A DNA stretch of 64,000 nt from assembly GCA_028456385.1 (NCBI GenBank), contig JALNQF010000070.1, forward strand, positions 124,001 to 188,000, written 5' to 3'. Position 1 is the stretch's first letter, and each line of letters opens with the position of its first letter. The notes beneath the pieces were generated by a model. It saw only the letters and a program-made list of their open reading frames with translations. It was not told the origin of the DNA and searched no databases. Shown in pieces: positions 41,484-52,639 of the stretch. The stretch comes from Ophiosphaerella korrae. Taxonomy: Eukaryota > Ascomycota > Dothideomycetes > Pleosporales > Phaeosphaeriaceae. The translations under genes and the position numbers were made by a program.

Positions 41484-44400
41484 ATGACTAGTGCTCTGGA
41501 GCATGCCGCGCGGCTGAAGCCCGATATTCGCCTTGTTCAAGCTGTCTCCCAATTTGAAGCGGATCTCTCGAACGAGCAGAAGGCCACCTTTCGCACCCTC
41601 AAGTCCCAATCTCTCGACTCTCCTCCAGGGCCCAGCGATGTCATGCGACTCACAGCCGATATTGACCGTCAGATGTTTAGACAGGCTGACAGTCGTTGTC
41701 TTGGACCCCGTTTCACAAACTTTCTTCAAGGAGTCCAGCAATTTGCCGCGCTTGGGGATATTGTAGTTGGAGGCTCACAGAACATAATTGCATGCGGCAT
41801 CTGGTCGCTGGTGCGCATGTCATTACTCGTTGGTAGTTTTGATCCTAAGCGCTTTCAATCTAGTAACAACTTCACAGGCAATCATAAACTCGTCTTATGT
41901 CGAAAAGATCTCCACTCTCTTCATGGATATTGGTCGCTCAACCCCACGCTACCAGGCAATAGCCTTACTCTATCCTCAATCCCAAAGCCTACAATCTCAT
42001 CTCTCTGAATACTTCATCGTCGTGGTCCGTCTTTGCCACCAGCTATTGAGGTTTTCGCAAAAGTCGACCTTTCGGCAAGTCACATCTACTCTAAGTGACT
42101 TCAACACAAAGACATTTCAATCGGAGCTCCATCACTGGGCGAACTCTATCAAAGAAGAAATCAGCTTGCTAGTGGCCAAAAGGATTGAGGAAGAAGCTCG
42201 AGAGAACTCTCGATTCAGGGCTCTTTACAGCAAACGCTCTAAGTATGCGTCCTACCAGCAAAAGCTAGCTACAAAACTAAAAGTCCTCGACCTTTGCTCC
42301 AAATATGATCATGAGACAACATGGAAACAGACTCGAAAAGTCGGAAATACGGCTCTGTTCCGACAAGTTGCTGGATATCAGGCGTGGAAAGACAGTTCAT
42401 GTTCTTGTACGCTTTTGTGTACAGGCAAACTGGGGTCAGGCAAGTCTGTTTTGCTAGCGAACATTGTGGACGACCTCAACATTTGCGTTGGAAATAAAAA
42501 TGCCCTGATAGCATACTTTTTTTGCAGGCACGATAACCTTGAGAGCCTAAAAGCACGGACAGTACTTGGTTCCTTAGCGCGCCAACTGTTACAGCCTATG
42601 TCAGATCTAGCTATGATAGCAGAAGTATGCGATGAGATTAGCTCAGTCGAGGATACGGAAAAAGTACTCGGTTTACTCCACCATGCTCTTGCACCTGGTC
42701 ACAAAGCGTATTTTGTCCTCGATGGGATTGATGAATGCGATCATTCGGAAAGAGAAGTGTTGACTCGAGGACTCCAAAAGCTTCAGAAGACGCTCAATCT
42801 GCTAATCTGCATCTCGGTTAGAATAGAGCCAAACAGCGGGCTGGATTTGTTCACTAAGCGGTTCGTGGCCACCCGGATTACTTCGATTCCTGAAAACAAC
42901 CCTGACATTGAAGCATTCATTGAAGCGGAGTTGGAGCGTTGCCTGGAATGCCGGAAACTGGTCTTAGGAGATCCAACCCTTATACTAGATATACAGGATG
43001 CTCTCATGAAAGGATCGCAAGGAATGTTCCTATGGGCAGCTCTCCAAATCCAGTCCTTATGTGCTATGAAAACAGATGAGAGTATTCGGGAAGCTCTAGC
43101 AGACCTCCCTAAAGACCTCTCAGAGACCTTTGCCCGAATTCTGCGCAAGTCAGGGGAGTCAGGGCAATCCTACCAGACACAGATACTGCAGCTGGTTTCC
43201 GCGGCTTATCGACCTCTGACAGCTGATGAGCTGCGAGAAGCGCTCAGCGTTGTTCCTGGAGAAGCTGTTTGGAATCCTTCAAAACTCCTGAACGACGTAT
43301 ACTTAGCGTTAGCTTGCTGCGGACCCCTTCTTGTCGTTGATGAAGAAGAGTTTACTGTCCGATTTGTACACCATAGCGTCAAGCAATTCGTCCTTGACCA
43401 GTCCACCAATGTGGCTAGCATGATATTCACAGCTGAGGAGGCACAGAGAAAATTGGCTGATATCATTGTTACCTACCTTGGTTACGGTGTTTTCGGGACC
43501 GAGGTATCGAGGACAAGAGTTCCTCCTATCATGATAGAGTCGACACCATCTAGTGTCATTCGCACCGCTATAGGTTCTTCGAGCACCATTCAGAACTTTG
43601 CTTTAAAACTATTGAAGTCAAGGAAGCAACCCAGTTTTGACATCAGCAAGACACTCGCAGAAGTGCGCAAGCCCCAGTCTGCGTCAGTAGGAAATTTCCA
43701 TTTTTACTCCTACGCAAAAAGGTACTGGCTATACCACGTATTCTACGCATCAGGGCAGGAGACGGCTATATTCCGTCTGTCGGCCAAACTAATTAAAGAA
43801 GGGATACACAGAGCAAATGTGACAGCCGATGACTATTGGATGCGCTTGATTTGGGCTATAGAGAACGGAAATGAGGCGATTGTCAAGCTTCTGATTGATT
43901 CGGGTAAAGTGAATGGCAACCTGAAGGATCAGAGCGGACAGACGCCGCTATCGTGGGCGGCGCAGAAGGGACATGAAGCAGTAGTCAAGCTGCTGCTCGA
44001 CACAGGCAAGGTCGACGTCGACTCGAAGGATCAGAGTGGGCGGACGCCGCTATCGTGGGCGGCAGTGAGGGGATACGAAGCAGTAGTCAAGCTGCTGCTC
44101 GACACAGGCAGGGTCGACGTCGACTCAAAAGATAACCAGTACGGGCGGACGCCGCTATGGTGGGCGGCAGAGAACGGACATGAAGCAGTAGTCAAGCTGC
44201 TGCTCGACACTGGCAAGGTCGACGTCGACTCGAAGGATCAGAGTGGGCGCACGCCGCTGTGGTGGGCGGCAGAGAAGGGACATGAAGCAGTATCCAAGCT
44301 ACTGCTCGACACAGGCAAGGTCGACGTCGACTCAAAGAGTCGTAGTGAGCGGACACCGCTATCGTGGGCGGCAGAGAAGGGACATGAAGTAGTAGTCAAG

Positions 44401-45063
44401 CTGCTGCTCGACACAGGCAAGGTCAACGTCGACTCAAAAGATAACCAGTACGGGCGGACGCCGCTATGGTGGGCGGCAGAGAACGGACATGAAGCAGTAG
44501 TCAAGCTGCTGCTCGACACTGGCAAGGTCGACGTCGACTCGAAGGATCAGAGTGGGCGCACGCCGCTGTGGTGGGCGGCAGAGAAGGGACATGAAGCAGT
44601 ATCCAAGCTACTGCTCGACACAGGCAAGGTCGACGTCGACTCAAAGAGTCGTAGTGAGCGGACACCGCTATCGTGGGCGGCAGAGAAGGGACATGAAGTA
44701 GTAGTCAAGCTGCTGCTCGACACAGGCAAGGTCAACGTCGACTCAAAAGATAACCAGTACGGGCGGACGCCGCTATGGTGGGCGGCAGAGAACGGACATG
44801 AAGCAGTAGTCAAGCTGCTGCTCGACACTGGCAAGGTCGACGTCGACTCGAAGGATCAGATTGGGCAGACGCCGCTATCGTGGGCGGCAGAGAAGGGACA
44901 CGAAGCAGTAGTCAAGCTGCTGCTCGACACAGGCAAGGTCAACGTCGACTCGAAGGATCAGATTGGGCAAACGCCGCTATCGCTGGCGGCAGAGAAGGGA
45001 CATGAAGTAGTAGTCAAGCTGCTGCGAGCACACCACCAGCTAACCCCAACGGACAAGTTCTAG
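41484..45063 (+). CDS. NACHT-ankyrin NLR
   Basis: Two exons: 41,484-41,828 and 41,878-45,063. The 49-bp intron has a weak GTTGGT donor, CTAAG or TAAC branch and CACAG acceptor. The join keeps the family reading VRMSLL|AIINSSYVEK. The product is about 1,176 residues. Residues about 25-210 are the N-terminal domain common to many fungal NACHT proteins (DUF7708-like: FTNFLQGVQQFAALGDIVVG, DIGRSTPRYQAIALLYP, LSEYFIVVVRLCHQLL). NACHT follows with an intact P-loop GKLGSGKS (298-305) and Walker B YFVLDGIDEC (D397), then the usual winged-helix part (AAYRPLTADELREALSV, FVHHSVKQFV). From about residue 776 there are eleven or twelve ankyrin repeats (GRTPLSWAAEKGHEAVVKLL type). It has no stops and no RIP damage, so it is probably functional. 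In fungi such proteins sense non-self and trigger cell death; the ligand here is unknown. Confidence 0.9.
44131..44858 (+). repeat. 309-bp higher-order ankyrin repeat
   Basis: Copies start GATAACCAGTACGGGCGG at 44,131, 44,440 and 44,749. The first two are complete and I found no difference between them by eye; the third is partial. Each unit codes for three ankyrin repeats (103 residues), so the array can grow or shrink in frame. Confidence 0.95.
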
Positions 45064-45500
45064 CTTACTTACTGTTTCGCCTTCGCTCTACTTCATCCTA
45101 GTCAAACAAGCAGTACTTTATTTCTAGTATAATGTTAAATATATCGTGCCGGTTCAGTTCGTATTATTTAGATCGTGTGTTTCGATCTTCGCAAATACTA
45201 GATAAGAAAAATACTATATGTACGCTTACGAGAGTGAGACTACGTAGGAAGTAGTTAAGGCAGTTTGGTATGAGACGATTGCCACCAGGGATCAACGGCG
45301 GGTCTGCGGAGCTAGAGGGCAACGCGACGGCTCATTGCTATGACATAAAACCTTTCGCGTCAGCTACAGTCACATATTACACTATATCTTGAAGTTGCAT
45401 GATGGCTGTATTAGAAGCTGATTGCGGGTGTGCTCATTGATACGAGCTGTACGCCAGTGTCTTCCAACCTAGCCCGCTCCCAAACCCTGGAGCCCTTAGC
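45064..45500. other. 3' flank of the NACHT-ankyrin gene
   Basis: AT-rich sequence at 45,110-45,240 probably includes the 3' UTR. No gene recognised. Confidence 0.4.
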
Positions 45501-45657
45501 AAAGTACCATACAGCCACACAGCCACACAGCCACACAGCCACACAGCCACACAGCCACACAGCTACACAGCTACATAGCTACACAGCGATAGGTAACAGC
45601 TAAGCCCGAATATTAGTACCGCTAGTCCGCTTCCGACTTTTCTATACGGGTGCAGAG
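45501..45657 (-). repeat. Right inverted arm flanking the NACHT-ankyrin gene
   Basis: Inverted partner of 41,223-41,339. It has about ten units of CACACAGC where the left arm has about four. Its outer end is cut by the LTR that begins at 45,659. Confidence 0.93.
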
Positions 45658-45658
45658 T

Positions 45659-46322
45659 TGTCAGATGAGGTGCATGTACAAGCGCAACGATTACGAGCTG
45701 CTGCCAGAGCTTCAGCGCGACGAGTGCTCGCACTCGACACTCAGCTCATGGATGGAGCTTGCGAGTTGGCTCACTCAGCTGGCTCATGAGCTTCAGATGA
45801 CGTTGGAGATCGGCGATGGCGATTGATCTGCGATGCTAGTGCACGATACTAGCTCGCCTCTAACTCAACCACAGAGCACCGGCTCCGATATTGCCAGCTG
45901 AGACGCGGCGAGCCGCGCTAGCTGTGACGTCGCTAGAACTGACGTTGAGCATCTGAGTGAGCATGTGAGATTCAGATGAGAATCGAGACTGCGCATCAAC
46001 TCAACTACTGCGCATCTCCGCACCAGAGCCAGCTTGAGAATCAAGGTCTGGCCCAGTCCAGATACCATCGGCACGATAGCTCATCACGTCATGACTCGAC
46101 TGCGTAGAGCTGATACACTAGTCAACCACGAAACTCAAGATAGCAGCTCTCCACCACTGAGTTGTAACCACGGAAGAAGGGGATATACAGATTGGCAGAA
46201 AGGACCGAGAAGGAGAGATCAGAGATTTTTCAATAAGTTACTTAAATCAATTAAATCGATCACTTTATTCAATCAATCTTCACCTAGTTTCACCCAAGTT
46301 CAAAGCACTCTGAAATCAGACA
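45659..46322 (+). mobile_element. TGTCAG-family LTR, long form
   Basis: It starts TGTCAGATGAGGTGCATGTA and ends CTCTGAAATCAGACA, 664 bp, with family blocks such as GAGATCGGCGATGGCGATTG. No equal flanking pentamers (AGAGT and ATTAG). It interrupts the outer end of the right inverted arm. Confidence 0.7.
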
Positions 46323-46621
46323 ATTAGTAAGTTGTAAACTTACTAACATTAATGCAAAGTAAGAGATATAACGGTCAACTCCCTTACAAATACCTTGGCT
46401 TTAAAGTATTCAGCTAACAAATTCTAGTATAGTATCTTAAACCTTCTTAACACGGGCGTACGCTGTGATGGTTCGATGCATAACGTAGTCAAGATGTATA
46501 ATTATATTGTGTTGATCTCTGAACTAAGCTAGGCTAGCGTCCTTAGCTTGGTCATATCCCGTGACATACGCACTGATGTTTTGCCACCCTCAGGTTAGTC
46601 CGTTCATGTAGCCTCCTTGTA
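46323..46621. other. Gap; a third mariner-type terminus at its end
   Basis: No gene. CCGTTCATGTAGCCTCCTTG just before 46,621 resembles the terminal repeat of the neighbouring MITE and mariner element, so a further truncated copy may end here. Confidence 0.45.
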
Positions 46622-46745
46622 CAAAGGGGTTACATGTACGAGCTGCTAGCGCGTTGGCCCGCACAGACAAAATTTGTATGAGAGAAGATGGAATTGCATA
46701 GAAGATGTGCGGACCACGCTAGCAGCCCGTTCATGGAACCCCCTG
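46622..46745. mobile_element. 124-bp mariner-derived MITE
   Basis: The ends are CAAAGGGGTTACATGTACGA and, inverted, CAGGGGGTTCCATGAACGGG, followed inward by GCTGCTAGCG on both sides. TA flanks both ends. The right TA (46,746-46,747) is also the left TA of the mariner element. Confidence 0.8.
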
Positions 46746-46747
46746 TA

Positions 46748-48068
46748 CAAGGGGGGTGCAAGAACGGGCTGTTAGCGCGTTCTGTGGCGAGATGTCTGTG
46801 CGTAGAAAGCTCAAGAAATCAAAACACTGTTTTATATACAGTTTTGCTAGTAATCAAATGCGCCAATTTGTGCAATATTCTTCCATATGCCCAAAACACC
46901 ACATCGTCGGCTCAGGTACAAGGAACGCGTTTAGATATAGACCCTCAGAGAGGAGGGCCTAACCCAGCGCCAAATCGCAGAGAAGCTAGGTATACGTCAA
47001 TCTACGATATCTAATTGTCTTAATACGCCACTGACGCCCTTGAAGCCTTATAGCTAGCCACCTATCCTCAATACCCCCCTTCAAAAACTCCTCGTACGGC
47101 ATGCTACCTAGAATGCTAAGCAGCGGCGCAAGACTTGCAAGGAAATAGCCTATAAGCTTAGTGTTGAGGTCTGTCGCTGTACATTAGTAAAGGTTTTTAA
47201 GAAAGAGCTTTATTATCGCCGCAAGGCTACAGAGAAGCCTTTCCTTATACCTAAACAGATACATCGCCGCCTTATGTAGGCATAGGATTACGTATTTTGG
47301 ACTAACAAACAATAGGATAACTGTAGCTAGGGGGATGAGATGTCTATTGTACTTAGCTAGGGCGAGGTCTAGGTGACGAGGAAGGCTGAGGAGAAGTACC
47401 TGCCTGAGTGCTATATACCTAAGTTCCGCAGCTACTCCTTAGGCTAGGTATAGGGTATAATATCAAGCTAACGAAAGAGCCCTCTTATATACTTTTAGAA
47501 GGACTGGCTCTCAGCTAAGGGCACGGTTAATTCTAAGGTGTATATACGTCGGATTTTGCTATATATTCAGGCCTTCCGAAGGGCTAAGGCTAAGGGCCAG
47601 CGCGCGCGCGAGGGCGAGGGCGAGGGTAGAGAGCCTCTCTACATTGAGGACAATAACAGCATCTACACCTCTTGGAAAACAACAAGAGCCTACGCGGCGA
47701 TAGGTATCAATAGGGTAGCTACATGGCTAGCGAACTCACCCGATTTAAACCCTATTGAGAACGTTTGGCGGCTGCTCAAATATCGAGTACAAAAGCGATA
47801 TCCCTACTTAGAGGCAGAGATAATACAGTATACGATAGAGGAGTAGGATAAAATCACGACAGAGGACTATATCAAGTATATTTGAAGCATGAAGGAGCGC
47901 TGTTGGGCTGTAATCAGGGCCGGTGGCGGTCATACAAAGTGGTAAGGTAGTAATAAAATAATTACAGAATGTATTTTACTAAGTAATCCCTATACAAAAA
48001 GGCATAGTCAATACATTTAGTCAGTGGGGCATGAACCACGCTAACAGCCCGTACTTGCACCCCCCTTG
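46748..48068 (+). mobile_element. Tc1/mariner element, RIP-decayed
   Basis: This 1,321-bp element has inverted ends: CAAGGGGGGTGCAAGAACGG at the left and the reverse complement of GTACTTGCACCCCCCTTG at the right. Both share GGGCTGTTAGCG further in, and TA lies on both sides. The transposase frame is broken. EGLTQRQIAEKLGIRQSTIS near 46,960 is the N-terminal helix-turn-helix. NSPDLNPIENVWRLLK near 47,740 is the DDE_3 signature of Tc1-type transposases. Between them the sequence is AT-rich with many stops. It is non-autonomous. Confidence 0.88.
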
Positions 48069-49940
48069 TAGGCACCGGCGGGCTAGTGCTGTGGACCGAG
48101 CCGGCGGATCTGCCCGCTGAGCTTACGGGGGCCAATCATGGAAGAAGAAGCAATGTGGTCATGGCTTGCGTTAGGCCCTGTTGACCCACATTTTCAGCCC
48201 ACGGACTCCACCGTCGGTCAGCCGTGCGCCTTGGCTGGTGCCTGCGAGTGCGGTGGCGTTCCAGCCACGTGGTCGCTCATTGCGGGTTAGCTTGTCTACC
48301 CTACCCCTTGAGTGTTTGACTCCGCTTCTCGGACCCTATCCCACTACCACGACCCACGACCTACGACCTACGACCTCTCCTTACTCCTCGCTGCTCATGG
48401 CTGCTGCCTACTCGTCGTTTTCACCTGCCCGTAGTTTGCGACAGTACACTACGGTTGGACCAGGTGCCCTGCCCATTACTGATGTATTCGCCATTGGCCG
48501 GCTGTGCATAGCCTCGCGAGTCTCGCGCTGCATCTCGCGCCGGGAGATCTACAATAAGCAAGGAATCAAGCCGACCTCCTAATCCGCCTTGACTATATCT
48601 CAATGACGACCCAAGGCGGTGCAGCCAAGCACCGATGCGTCTCGTGGTGCCAATCAATCACCTCTGCCGTCTCGCCAACATCCTACGCGATATAGGGTAC
48701 GACTGACCAATAGGCGTTCTACCCATCTTTTCTTGGCAAAACATGACGACTTCGTAGTCTATTGGACATGAATTTGCCCGCGTCTCTAGAGAAACTCAAG
48801 CAAGGCGCTCTCTGTGAGGAGTTCCTATGTACCAAACACTAGCTATAGAACGCTATCAGCCCTCTAACCGGCCTAATGCCAGGAAAACGGGCGATGCGAA
48901 ATAAACCTTTAGCCTTGTTAGTTGTCGTTTGGGCATCCCATGAAGAGGCAGCAGGCATTTGACGCTGCTTCTGGTTGACTGGAAAGAAGCGAGCGAGCCC
49001 TCGGGGTCGGGACACGAGACTCTACAAAGAAGGCTCTGCCAGCACATTCTCCCGCCTTAGCATGCAAGTAGCAGCCACTCATTCGCAGCAGCGTCACTTT
49101 GAGCAACCATGCTATGGTTTAATTCTCCACGCTGAGCGCAACAGGATAAATACCGAACAGGCAAACGAGGCAACAATCCTACCTAGCAGCCCTGCTGCCT
49201 ACATACCTACCCAGGCACCTTTCTGCAGTTTACTCGTCATTATTTTATTCATAGGTTGTCGTTGCTCATTGGTTGACATGCTGTCAAATAGCATCGAGTG
49301 GAGGAGATGCGTCTTGCATAGAGAGGTCGTGTCCGCCGCCTAACTTAGTCCAAGGATCATGCTAGCCCCTGCCAGCTACGCAGAGCCAATCACGTCTAAG
49401 AAACGCGTATTTTTTTCCCCTGGTAGGTGGGCTATGCACCGACATGCGCCATCTGTTCGCGACATTGAGGCCCGTTGGGAGCATCGCCTGTCAGCCAATC
49501 AAGAACCAGCAATCAAAGGTCGACAAGAGATTAACGCGTGATTTCGCGATGGGATGTGGAATACTTTGCTTGCTTCCTCCATCTGATGACTGACGTGTCT
49601 ATGATCGGGGCAAACACGAAGAGTCATGGGCCTAAATGGTGCCGTCAGCCGACGTATCTTTGTTTAGAGCCCCGCTCCATGGCCAATCGGTTTCACTCCT
49701 GGGGGTGCTGCGGACTGTAATGACTGCAACCTTGGGAAGCCCGAATTCCTTTGTACCAGCAGAGTCCAAGATGGTGATGAACCTCGCCTCTGGCCCCTCT
49801 AATGATGGCGATGTGCTGGGTGTTGGGCACGCCGCGGAGCATTTATAGGATCTAAAAAGGTACAGTGTTCTCTTATCTGGTGTTAGTTATGCGGTAAGGC
49901 TAAACACACTGCAAAACAGTACCCTCGTAGGGATATTTTA
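48069..49940. other. Intergenic stretch; weak ORF at 48,397-48,582
   Basis: A pyrimidine-rich leader with CGACCTA/CGACCCA repeats (48,345-48,375) precedes an ATG at about 48,397 and a 61-codon frame (AAAYSSFSPARSLRQYTTVG). This could be a first exon, but nothing follows that I can join to it. The rest (48,600-49,940) holds only short frames without motifs. Confidence 0.35.
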
Positions 49941-51240
49941 ACAGAACTTATTGCTAAGAATAGTAGAGACAAGATCGGAGAGACCTAGGATACCAATACT
50001 ACTTGGTGGTTTGAGATCAACACTAACGCGGCAGACAAAGAGGTCGGCGTTAAGTTAGAGGAGGTTGGCAATGTCTTCCTTCAACATTTCATCGAGCCAT
50101 TTTCGACCCTAATATAGTAGAGCGCGAGCTCAAGAACATCGAGAGCGAATATAGGCGTTACGAACGAGATAACATAAGAAGGTTTTAGCAGCTAGATAGA
50201 TCGCTGTTAAACCTAGAGCATCCCGCGCCCTAGACGTTTAGATGCAGAAACCGTAAGTCGTTTAGAGGCCCGGCGAAGCTCCTCGCAAATGTAATCGAGC
50301 ACTAGAAGAAGCGCTACTACGTAAGACTTACAGGATGCGTTATACTCTCTCCGCTACCTATTGAAGAATTACAGGATAGGTTCTAGGCTACCCTTGTCAA
50401 AATCCCCAACAGAGGGTTTAGTAGGAAGGACTAGGTCACTATTCCCTACTTCTTCAAGAAAGACCTAGGCACGTAGATGTTTGTAGAGCTTGTAGGAGAC
50501 ATGGATATTCTGTTTATTAACTTGTGCTTTCCTAGAAAAGAAGATAACGACTACTCGATCTGTAGAGAACAAGCACTCGATCTTCTCTAGTAGAAGGTAG
50601 AGGGAGGTGTTTATAACGTGCTTAAGAGGAAAGGGCTAATCTAACATCTTAGCGACGCCGCGTTTTACGAGAATACTAGCTACCGCAAGATGTTGATTAC
50701 TACGCATCTAATAGAAGCTGGGGTCGAGAACTACTAAAACGTAGTCTAGGAAGTATACTACATAATTGCCCACATAAAGGCCGAAGGTCCGCAGCAGGGA
50801 CGAGTCGAGTACATTCAATTTTGTACCAGGCAAATCTCCGACATGAGACTTGCCAGTAGGACCGCCGAAAACATGCTGCAACCACATCTCCAACCCGAGA
50901 ACCTTGTTTATTGCAGCAACGAAATCTCGGTCGGGAGCTGGTTTGACGCCGACAACATCGTCAGAAACCTAGACCTGCTGAAGCCTGAGAACATGCGCCT
51001 CGTACTCGTCTCGAACAAGTTCAAAACCCTCATCACTGAAAAGGAGAAACGGTTCCGGATAGAGTGGGGGGCCCGTAGGATATCGCCCGACGACATGGCT
51101 AGGTATAATGCCGCCGCCGCTCTGCCTCTCGACTAGCTGCCTTCCGAGCCTAAGCTGCCGCCGCCGAACTCGCTGATTACTAAGCATGACTTCGAGGTCG
51201 AGCCGCTAGGGCCACCCGTCCGCACTGGTAGCGCCGCCGC
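49940..51240 (+). pseudogene. RIP-mutated M16 metallopeptidase (insulysin/Ste23-like)
   Basis: Plus-strand frames show, in family order, TTWWFEINTNAADKE, FDPNIVERELKNIESEYRRY, LDRSLLNLEHPAP, FFKKDLGT, YRKMLITTHLIEAGVENY and GPQQGRVEYIQFCTRQISDM. SRTAENMLQPHLQPENLVYC and LLKPENMRLVLVSNKFKTL follow. These are the non-catalytic middle domains of M16 insulin-degrading-enzyme-type peptidases, which in yeast process a-factor. The HxxEH zinc site lies upstream and is not seen. Between about 50,190 and 50,740 there are about a dozen stops, nearly all TAG at Gln positions, and one frameshift near 50,097. From about 50,750 to 51,133 the frame is clean. It overlaps the opposite-strand ORF at 51,180. Confidence 0.8.
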
Positions 51241-51686
51241 ACCACAGCATCGGCGCCATGGCAAAGTCGGCGTACGCCTGTAGCACTGTCTTGTATGTAC
51301 CGTGGCCCGTTGATCGCTAGCGTGAGCCGCCCTGCCTCTGCCGAGAAGGGCCGCCCCCGTGCGCGCTCGATCTTCCACACACTCAGATCCGGCTGCCCGT
51401 GTCCCTGCGTCAGGGGGCCCGCGTGTGTGTATTTGGGCACGAAGTCGCGGTACGCCGCCCGCCCCGCCGCAATCTCCATTACCTCCAACATGCAGCTCTC
51501 GTCAAATTGAAACTCGGAGAGACAGGGGTAGACACGCGACGGCTGCGCATCGTCTCCCACGCCATAAGCCTCCAGGCAGAAAGCAGCGCACATATCGAGC
51601 TTTACGTGTGGGTGGGCGTCGAAGAAGGCGATCAAGCGATTAATCGCCTGCGGCTGCAGCCGCGAGCCATCCACAGCCGCCTTCAT
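51180..51686 (-). CDS. Hypothetical protein, 168 aa
   Basis: From ATG at 51,686 to the stop at 51,180. The frame is open ten codons further upstream, so an upstream exon is possible. The composition is GC-rich in third positions and unlike the RIP-affected neighbours. It reads LQPQAINRLIAFFDAHPHVK, LDMCAAFCLEAYGVGDDA, YRDFVPKYTHAGPLTQGHGQ and RLTLAINGPRYIQ. It is soluble, with no motif I can assign. The last 30 residues (Arg/Val-rich) may be beyond a missed intron. Its 3' end overlaps the tail of the M16 remnant on the other strand. Confidence 0.45.
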   Translation of the reverse strand: MKAAVDGSRLQPQAINRLIAFFDAHPHVKLDMCAAFCLEAYGVGDDAQPSRVYPCLSEFQFDESCMLEVMEIAAGRAAYRDFVPKYTHAGPLTQGHGQPDLSVWKIERARGRPFSAEAGRLTLAINGPRYIQDSATGVRRLCHGADAVVRRRYQCGRVALAARPRSHA

Positions 51687-52027
51687 GCCCGAAACATCGG
51701 GTGTTGTGCAATCCACCGTCTTCCATATTCCATAACCACCTCATTGAGTTGTTCTCTGTGCGCCAAGTCCCCTCACAAGATCGCCAAATCGCTGCACACA
51801 TTAAAGAGAGGACTTGTCGGATGCACTCGTCCAGCATTCCGCTGCTCTAGTCTTAACAGCTGTCCACTGCTCCAAAAAGAACGAAGCACAGCCTAGAGCC
51901 AAGACACCGTCATCGTACACGTCGCCAGGATGTTGGTTCCGCTGTCTCTAAAGGGCTGTCATTGGAGGCGAATTACTGTGATAGCCGTCGTCGTCATCAA
52001 GTACTATCGGGTCATCTGAGTCTCGCG
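51687..52027. other. Gap without a supported gene
   Basis: No repeat and no convincing frame. Confidence 0.4.
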
Positions 52028-52560
52028 TTAGTCTTCGCCTCCAAGAATTCGGGACTCCTCACCTCGCAATCCGTGGACCAGTTGAGGAGGCATCGTTTCT
52101 CCACCTTCAACTTCAAGTAACCGCTCTATGGAATTGCTCATCGCAAGTCCCTGGCGGCTATCCCCATTCGCTTCTGCGGGCGTCGGCATTCCGATGACCG
52201 CCTCCGACGCGACGGCCGCTTCTGCGAAGCTCATCGGGGTCAGGACTTAACCTTCGTCAAGGATCTCCTCAGCTAACTAAACTTGCATTTCAGGCTGTGG
52301 ACTGGATCGCATTTCTGAAACCTGGTGACCCGGCTGGTCGTGAGAGTTGGACGGAGTCAACAATTCGTCCGCCTCTTGCGGTTGGGCGCCCGGGCTATCT
52401 CTGTCATCGGGCAGTTCCTGGCAGCGCGAGTCAGCTTCTCGTCCGTAACCCAGCAGTAACCTTTAACTTGCCCTGCCTAAGATCTCAGTACGACGCATGA
52501 TGTCTGCGTCGCTTAAGCTATCCCAATCCGTAAATAACGGCTGCCTGGGTGGCGACCGCT
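52028..52560 (-). pseudogene. Acidic, Gln/Pro-rich gene remnant with RIP-type stops
   Basis: One minus-strand frame stays coherent for about 175 codons: DWDSLSDADIMRRTEILGRA, then GYGREADSRCQELPDDRDSP, QEADELLTPSNSHDQPGHQV, MSFAEAAVASEAVIGMPTPA, ending RGEESRILGGED. It is broken by three stops (about 52,446, 52,264 and 52,237), each a possible Gln codon (CAA or CAG to TAA or TAG). No known domain. The composition resembles the disordered C-terminal region of a fungal regulator. Both ends are uncertain. Confidence 0.5.
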
Positions 52561-52639
52561 AGTAGAGTGTGAGCGTAGGACGCGTGGGTCTAGAGCGCTT
52601 GCTAGATCGCGTCGTCGTAGGCATAATAAAGAGGTACGA

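Noticed and set aside
44031..44834. Three regularly spaced minus-strand frames inside the NACHT-ankyrin gene
   Set aside because: They are antisense shadows of the 309-bp ankyrin units.
41291..45585. 8-bp GCTGTGTG/CACACAGC runs as telomeric repeats
   Set aside because: The unit is not TTAGGG-like and occurs only inside the inverted arms.
51399..51896. 165-codon plus-strand frame
   Set aside because: It overlaps the better minus-strand frame at 51,180-51,686 and has an Arg/Ser-rich composition typical of an antisense GC-rich frame.
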